From Przewalskia tangutica (Eukaryota > Streptophyta > Magnoliopsida > Solanales > Solanaceae): a stretch of DNA of 64,000 nucleotides. Made by a program: the position numbers and the translations under genes. Positions 58,103 to 64,000 of the stretch are shown here, piece by piece. Every line of letters begins with the position of its first letter. Position 1 is the first letter of the stretch. The stretch lies in contig CM056727.1 of the NCBI GenBank assembly GCA_029844215.1, positions 23,535,450 through 23,599,449 of the forward strand, in the 5' to 3' direction. The notes under the pieces are model-generated. The model made no database searches. It saw nothing but the letters and a program-made list of their open reading frames with translations, and was not told where the DNA came from.

Positions 58103-59021
58103 TGTTGGAAATTTATTAACGTGAAATAAAGTTAATCCTATTATTTATGATTCGAACAATTGGGGACCCCGCACGTCAGGAAACGTCGTTTCCACACACG
58201 TGCACACGTTGTACCAATGATCGTAAATTTTCTTAGTGAAAGAGATATTGATACGTAAATAAAAAGTTTGAGGCATGAAATGATAGACTGTTATTGACCA
58301 AATGATGAGTGTTTCACGTTGGTAAATGAAGGAAGAAGTGTACGATGCGTAAAAGATGAAACGAGTCGGAAATCGCCACGAAAGGGTCGCGACGCCGGAG
58401 CGTCGCGACACCTCCACCAAGGGCTGCGACGCTTGATCACTGTTTGGCTACTGGAAGTTAGGCATCGTGGCGCCTCCCAGGGCCGCGATGCTTCGATGGC
58501 AGAATGCTCGACGAAAGATGGAATTTTTCTGACTTTTTGGCTAGTTTTGGAGCATTGATCCTCCATTACTTGATACTTGAATTCAACCATTATTTGGCTG
58601 AATTATAACCTCTCAATAAGTTTCATTACATGACTTTGATTGCCATTAGTTGGCTAGATGAGAAGTCATCTTACACACATTATAAATTGAGGTCTTAGAC
58701 TCAATTGAAGAACACACTTGCAATCAGACTTTTCTGAATATTTCTTTCTCTCTAGCTTTCTTTCATACACTCAAAAAGTTCTTATTTTTAGTAACATTTG
58801 AGTTTTCTTTGCTCAATTGTTTGTTGTTGTTTTATTTTGGGAGACAAGTTGTCACTTGTCAATCACCGTTAAAGGATTTATACGGGGCAATATTATCTTA
58901 AGGACAAAGTGAATATCACTCGACTCAGCAAACCCCTTGTTCTTGTTCTTATTTCCAGAATTGTAATCCTTGTTGTTGTTACTTACTTCCCATTTCCTTG
59001 TAACATTCATTGTAACTCACA
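58103..59021 (+). mobile_element. Solo LTR E (919 bp)
   Basis: It runs TGTTGGAAATTT...TGTAACTCACA with perfect duplications CAACA (58098-58102 and 59022-59026). It shares the family plan, including the TATA-like ATTATAAATTGAGG at about 58680 and the GC-rich block 58360-58500. Confidence 0.92.
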
Positions 59022-59064
59022 CAACATACTAGAAATCAAATTAGCAAGCCACTTATAACATCAA

Positions 59065-59415
59065 TACTAATAATCATGCCTTAATCCCAAATAAGTTGGG
59101 ATCGGCTATATAAATTTTCATTTCTTCAAGCTCATATAATATCATCATACTAAATAAAATAAAAGTGAAAAATATAATAATAATAATTTCATAACAAGTC
59201 TAATACTACATCTATCCTCGCCCAGTAGCTACCACTTATATGTGGATCTTTTTCTTTCATTGTGCCTCATATGTGCTAAGTCTGCATTAATATTGAGCAT
59301 TTGTAGGTATTTTGATATAAAACTTTAGGTCTACCCAATCCCATTTTAATACCTTCACTTACTATAGTTTCACACCTAGGTAAGGACCAGTCCATTCATA
59401 GGTCGACATAGAGCA
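59065..59415 (-). mobile_element. RTE-type LINE 3'-end fragment
   Basis: On the minus strand the sequence ends TAGCCGATCCCAACTTATTTGG then GATTAAGGC, the hallmark 3' terminus of plant RTE LINEs. It is preceded by a decayed C-terminal coding segment (GGATTGGGTAGACC, the RGRP-type motif). It is a 5'-truncated copy. Confidence 0.7.
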
Positions 59416-59423
59416 TGCTCAAA

Positions 59424-59739
59424 TCATTTCAAGCGACCTCCTTTCATTTTATCCTCAATGTGTGTGACTTGCGTCTTTTTGGAGAATGTGATTATTTTCC
59501 GTACTTGGGGTCGTTCCTTTTCGTTGGAATTGAGTAGCCACAAGCTGGGTGAGCAGATGAATAACTTCCCTAACATATGAGTCAATGAAATTGGGTGGCA
59601 GAACTGGGATCTCTGCAAGCCATATTGTAATGGGTGGGGGTGTTGTACCCGAATTAGCTCCCTGAGCCTGAGCATCTTCCTCACGAGCAGCATTAGTAGC
59701 AACCATCTTGCTTGTAACTGATTTCCTTCTCACATACAT
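59424..59739 (-). pseudogene. Ty3/gypsy gag N-terminal fragment
   Basis: The minus-strand frame begins MYVRRKSVTSKMVATNAARE, followed by a Pro/Thr-rich stretch and LLTQLVATQFQRKG, resembling the N-terminus of Tekay/Del-type gag (Q/N-rich helix before the capsid). It lies about 195 bp inside the primer site, where gag should start. The frame breaks after about 95 codons near 59455, and the next sequence is LINE-derived. The element is therefore truncated. Confidence 0.6.
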
Positions 59740-59932
59740 TTTCTGAATACGTAATACACATGAGTTAGAAGGATGTCCTGAAGATATAGCTCTAAATGAT
59801 CTAGAGTATGAAAGAATTGAGACAATCCTATATGTCTTGGTAGATAACTATTTACACATGCGGGGACCTCACATACTTAAAAGTGACCCACGGGACACGA
59901 ATTTATAAATTTTCTAAGACACTTGAACTTAA

Positions 59933-59944
59933 GCTCTGATACCA
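59933..59944 (-). other. Primer binding site for initiator tRNA-Met
   Basis: The plus strand GCTCTGATACCA is the 3' end of plant initiator tRNA-Met; the minus strand carries the primer site TGGTATCAGAGC. It adjoins the inner edge of the LTR that starts at 59950 and shows that the host element reads leftward. Confidence 0.88.
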
Positions 59945-59949
59945 AGATT

Positions 59950-60020
59950 TGTAACGCCCAAAATCATGACTTGAGCGAAACATGACACTCGATGTCTGAC
60001 TGCATGTGATCGAGCGAACC
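59950..60020 (-). repeat. 5' LTR of the host gypsy element, inner part
   Basis: TGTAACGCCC begins just outside the primer site and continues to 60020, where the 3.6-kb solo LTR is inserted. The LTR resumes at 63666. Confidence 0.75.
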
Positions 60021-60639
60021 TGTCACGACCCGACCCCGAGCCCGTGACTGGTGCCTTACCCCGGACACCCTAGTGATACAACATCAGAGAAAATCAGAGG
60101 AAATAAAAACTTAAGCATGAATCAAGACAAAATAAGAAACAAGCTAACCAAAACGGTTACCTTTCTGCATATATATACCTGAACAATTATATCCTTTACA
60201 AACCCCGCCACAACAAGATTACGCACTTCTAAGAATGTAACCACAACTACGACGGCGGGGCCGCCATACCCCGAATGTAAGTACTACAACGACAGTGGAC
60301 TATACTAAAGATAAGCCTCCGAGAAACGGAGCTTCCGACAATCGTGATCCATGAGCGAGGATCAACAATCGCGTACTTCACTGCGGCGTAACGCACTCGG
60401 GCGAGGTCAAGATAACAACTAAGTATGTGAAATCAAAATATCAGAAATGAAATCATAATAGTCTATATAAAGCGAGACATGTATGATAACCAAACTACAA
60501 GACACAATATGAGCAAATATGTCAAGTCGTAGACTCACGCCTCAAAGTCATCACTCAAAATATAACAACGGGTCTCACGCCCACAACATCAATCGTGCGT
60601 GGAATTCCTTCCTCACCGCCATGGGCCATGATATAACAA

Positions 60640-61150
60640 CACCAAGAGTACACTTGAACACCAGTCCCACTGTCATAAAACCGTCACGGCAAGTACGGCG
60701 CCAACTACCGATACCAAAGCCGTCATCAATCGACCGGCAAGTACGAAAGCCAACTACCGATACCAAAGCCGACTAACAATACTATATAACCATACCACGG
60801 TCGACACGGCAAGTACGAAGCCAACTACCGATACTCGCGCGCGATCACGTCGATGGGGGCAATCTGAGCTAACTACCGGATACGGTCGTGATCACGAGAC
60901 TTCGCCACAAACCGAATCTGGCAAGCGCTAACTACCGGATACCAAAGCCAAATCACCACGACCGGGCAAGACGAGAGCCAACCACCGGATACCAACGCCG
61001 AATCGAAAACCCACTGGTATCGGGTCCATGGAATGACACTATCAAGAATCGACGGCAAGTACGAAAGCCAACTACCGTAACCAACCTGCATCAAGAACGA
61101 CCGGCAAGTACGAGGCTAACTACCGATACCGGCCGAATCAAGAAACTCGC
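60640..61150. repeat. Degenerate tandem array in solo LTR F
   Basis: Units of about 35-60 bp contain GGCAAGTACGAAGCCAACTA followed by CCGATACC, repeated at least eight times with variation. On the minus strand the core reads GGTAGTTGGC. Confidence 0.8.
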
Positions 61151-61589
61151 GAGAGCTAGTCCATGGAACAACAATCCATGGAGCCATACCCCGCCACCCA
61201 ACGGCGTCGATGGGTCCAAGGATATAACAAGACAACACCAGCGGAAGCATACCCGGCCACCCATCGTGTCAGATGTCCATCAATCAACCGGATAGCCTTC
61301 TCCATCGAGACTCGAGTACGTAATCAAAACACTTGCACAACAAAGGCTATCACATCATGTATAAGTTCAACGCACTAGACTTTCATTTTATTTACAACAA
61401 ATTGGTTAACCATTTATATAAACTCAAGTACTCCTATTTTGTGCCAACAATCCGGGTTTCAACCCTAAAGTACTACATACTTAAATTCTTTCAAAAGATC
61501 CCTCTCTTTTACAAAAGTCATACGATACCCATAGTATCAAAAATAGAGTAATTATCATTTCAAGTAAACCAAAACCATTTCCACACCTT

Positions 61590-61775
61590 CTTTTGAAATA
61601 AGCCAAGACAACACCATGCTTTCTTTTAAAACCAATTTAAGACAAAACCATGCCTTCCTTTTAAACCATTTTAAGACGAAACCATGCCTTCTTTTTAAAC
61701 CATTTTAAGACAAAACCATGCCTTCTTTTTAAACTATTTTAAGACAAAACCATGCCTTCTTTTAAACCAAAAACT
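61590..61775. repeat. 33-34-bp tandem repeats in solo LTR F
   Basis: About five units of the type ACCATGCCTTCTTTTAAACC followed by ATTTTAAGACAAA occur in a row, with few substitutions. Confidence 0.85.
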
Positions 61776-62527
61776 CTTCAATTCCTCAAGTCCCTTTTCT
61801 TTTAGAAATCAAGTTCCTTACTTTGGAATTTAAGAAAATTCAATACTTGTTATTAATGATCTTATTAAAGTAGCCATGATCTAGGAAATGTAATACAATT
61901 TTGTCTTATCTTAGCTTCTATGCAGATGGAGGTTTCTACTGGTTTTAATAATAATTAATTAGTCAATACATTTTCCTTTATTAACGCTGCAGTGGTTTGT
62001 TCGATACTTATTCTCATTTCCGAAATCAATATAACTTATTCCTTTTTAAAACCCAATTACCCATTTCTCATAAATGCGGTTTCACAACTTTTTAACACAA
62101 ACCAAGTCCTTAATAATTCACATCAAGTCATTTATAAGTTAAGTCTCTTATCTTTTAAAAACCACAAACCATTTCTTTACCTACATAAAGTTGTTATAAC
62201 AAACTTCCCATAAAGCCGTTATAACACTTTATGTTTTAAACCAACCAAATTTGTTTAGCATACGTACGTCTACCGTACTACATAGTTCACACAATCATGC
62301 TAGAAAATATAGGAAGAGGTTCACATACCTCGCGACGATTATCGACAATTAGCAAAACGCTCCAAAGTACTGTAACCCTGCTAGCCTTTTCCACCCTCCA
62401 AGTAGAATACGCTACTCGTAGTACTTCAACCTATAAAGGCCACAAAACGTCTATCAACTTCTAGATCCCTTCGTAGAACATTTCTAAATACAAGGTTCCA
62501 TATTCTACGGAAAATTCGGCAGCACCT

Positions 62528-62540
62528 CCCCCCCCCCCCC
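62528..62540. repeat. Poly-C tract (13)
   Basis: This homopolymer of 13 cytosines inside solo LTR F has a length that may not be reliable in the assembly. Confidence 0.9.
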
Positions 62541-63157
62541 GCAACCACATAAATCTCCTCCTCTATCAAGGCCCGCTACCAAGCCAACAACTCGAGGGTT
62601 ACCTGTAACCGGACGTGTACAACATCGCCCACAATAATACTACAAGTGTCAGAAATACCAAATGTAAATACATTCAATCCTTTATAATCATCCATCCAAT
62701 ATATCTTATACTCAATTCTAAACTACTACAATATGTAATATCCAATTCTGATAGATGGGCGTAGATCATTACCTCGATAAGCCCAAAATTATCCAAGATT
62801 ATAAGTCGATCCCGAGCAACGCTTAGCTCCATTCCTTACGCTCCAATCCGCTCCAAGCAACCCTTAAGTTCCTAACCAACTCCTCTTCAAGATCCAACTC
62901 CAAAAAGTGAAGAACATTTAGGCTACAATTTGGCAATGTTTGACCAAGGCATATCTAAGGCTAAGGGTGTGAAATCTTTTCCAACTCTTGGTACACAATC
63001 TTCCTAACACCCTAAGGAAGAACACTTAAAACTTTAAGAATTTTTGGACAACTTTTGCTCAAGAATCATGGCCAAAGCCGAGAGCACACAAGAGAAAGGA
63101 GGATTTTCAAGACTTGGAAACTTTCTAAGTGATGGATGAATAAGTCTTGCAATGTGG

Positions 63158-63165
63158 TATTTATA
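63158..63165 (-). promoter_or_regulatory. TATA box of solo LTR F
   Basis: The minus strand reads CTCTATAAATACC about 500 bp into the LTR, the expected position for a U3 promoter. If active, it would transcribe leftward through the LTR. Confidence 0.65.
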
Positions 63166-63665
63166 GAGAAATCGAGGCCAAGATTAAAGCAAGTGTAAGG
63201 TGAAGATTGGGTACATGTGTGGGTAAACTACCAACCAAATGTCCACCAAAAATGGGACAAGTGGCTCGCCACTTGTCCCCACATAAAACGCCCAAGTGTC
63301 CTCAATTCGGCAATAGGGCCACATGGGGGTGACACGTGTCGCCCCCTACTCGTCCAAAATATTTCGTCTTCCCAAAATATCCGTAATGCCAAAAATCCGA
63401 AAATAAAGTGGGCCCCACAAACCGTAAATTTCTCCCGTGGGCCCCACGTGACCAATTCCGGAAATAAAATCCCATAATTCTCAAATATTCCAAAAAGTCC
63501 GAATACCAAATCTGAGAATCCAATTCCCTTTAACGAACATTTTTCCTTCACAAAATTCGGAAACTTTTCCGTCGAAAAATCACATCTTTCTTCTTTTCCA
63601 AAATTACTGTCGTATTCTCGTACGTACGTCCTCACATACATACCCTGGAACTACGGGGTGTAACA

Positions 63666-64000
63666 GAACCACATGGATTGCTGATCAACATGGGCATCAA
63701 CACATGTTATTGTAATGATTTAAAACATGTAAAACATAATACTATATTTATGATATGAAAATAATTATAGCGGAAAATCTGAAAATATAATAAGTCTGAA
63801 AATCAATGTTGACATGACATACTAAACTAGTCTATGAAACCTCAGAACTATGAGTCAGATTGCAAAACTGTTTACCAGGACAAGGCTCTAGCATACATCT
63901 GTCATAAAACATAATTACTAAAATAACTAGACTGACACCGCGAATGAGATACGACTCACCAAATAGCTGATACTGAAGCAAACATACTGAGCAAATCCGT
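63666..64000 (-). repeat. 5' LTR of the host gypsy element, outer part
   Basis: After the GAACC duplication the host LTR continues to the window edge. Its outer end and its 3' LTR, if any, lie outside the window. Confidence 0.6.

Larger units (their letters stand above)
60021..63665 (-). mobile_element. Solo LTR F (3.65 kb) nested in another LTR
   Basis: The minus strand begins TGTTACACCCCGTAG and ends GGGTCGTGACA. Perfect duplications GAACC flank it (60016-60020 and 63666-63670). U3 is the right-hand part, with a TATA box near 63158-63165; the R-U5 side contains two tandem-repeat arrays. The long LTR and its ends fit Ty3/gypsy Tekay/Del-type elements. Open frames inside it are not genes. 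Confidence 0.88.

Noticed and set aside
60519..61378. Plus-strand open frames rich in Arg, Pro and Thr.
   Set aside because: They are translations of the tandem array in the LTR and not a gene.
61590..61775. Regular short repeats resembling a CRISPR array.
   Set aside because: The units are contiguous without unique spacers and lie in a plant LTR. This is a simple tandem repeat.
63228..63641. A 137-codon minus-strand open frame.
   Set aside because: It lies in the U3 of solo LTR F, upstream of its TATA box, and shows no known domain.

Overview
The window is nuclear DNA from a dicot plant, most likely a member of the nightshade family (Solanaceae). Coding exons carry GT-AG introns, intergenic DNA is AT-rich, and the repeats are of plant type: Au-type and other tRNA-derived SINEs, Ty1/copia-type and Ty3/gypsy-type LTRs, hAT, PIF/Harbinger and Stowaway-like elements. 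The Solanaceae placement is inference from recognised SINE and LTR styles and from the CUL4 protein; no search was run.

Genes. Four protein-coding genes can be supported. (1) CUL4, the cullin scaffold of CRL4 ubiquitin ligases, + strand, 16 exons between 1657 and 11428, with the first exon(s) off the left edge. (2) An intronless-CDS F-box gene of the At5g46170 type, + strand, 14739-15803. (3) A single-exon chloroplast-targeted alpha/beta hydrolase resembling chlorophyll dephytylase CLD1, - strand, 17869-19020, convergent with the F-box gene. (4) A small DUF538 (SVB-like) gene, + strand, 46506-46952, isolated among transposons. Genes 1 and 2 both concern ubiquitin ligases, but CUL4 serves CRL4 and the F-box protein serves SCF. 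Their proximity looks like conserved linkage (both have Arabidopsis counterparts near At5g46200), not an operon-like unit.

Repeats. From about 19.9 kb to the right edge nearly everything is transposon-derived. Main items: a minus-oriented solo-type LTR (19.9-21.5 kb); two LTR-like copies in inverted orientation (22.8-23.7 and 27.3-28.3 kb); a decayed 3.3-kb hAT transposon (28.8-32.1 kb) whose empty site survives in a paralogous copy at 25.3 kb; an 8.5-kb LTR retrotransposon (33.37-41.86 kb) with gag-protease remnants, a tRNA-Asp primer site and no visible reverse transcriptase; four solo LTRs of one family with 5-bp target duplications (43.0, 49.1, 54.2, 58.1 kb); a non-autonomous hAT element (50.3-51.4 kb); two PIF/Harbinger elements back to back sharing one TTA target (52.1-55.7 kb); a TIR element filled with C-rich tandem repeats (56.4-57.7 kb); and a 3.6-kb solo LTR nested in the LTR of an older retrotransposon (59.4-64.0 kb).

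I found no new enzymatic system, CRISPR array or pathway cluster. The most unusual pattern is a GC-rich, CpG-rich palindromic module that recurs at about a dozen places, inside LTRs of different families and once inside a Harbinger element without recognisable LTR flanks.
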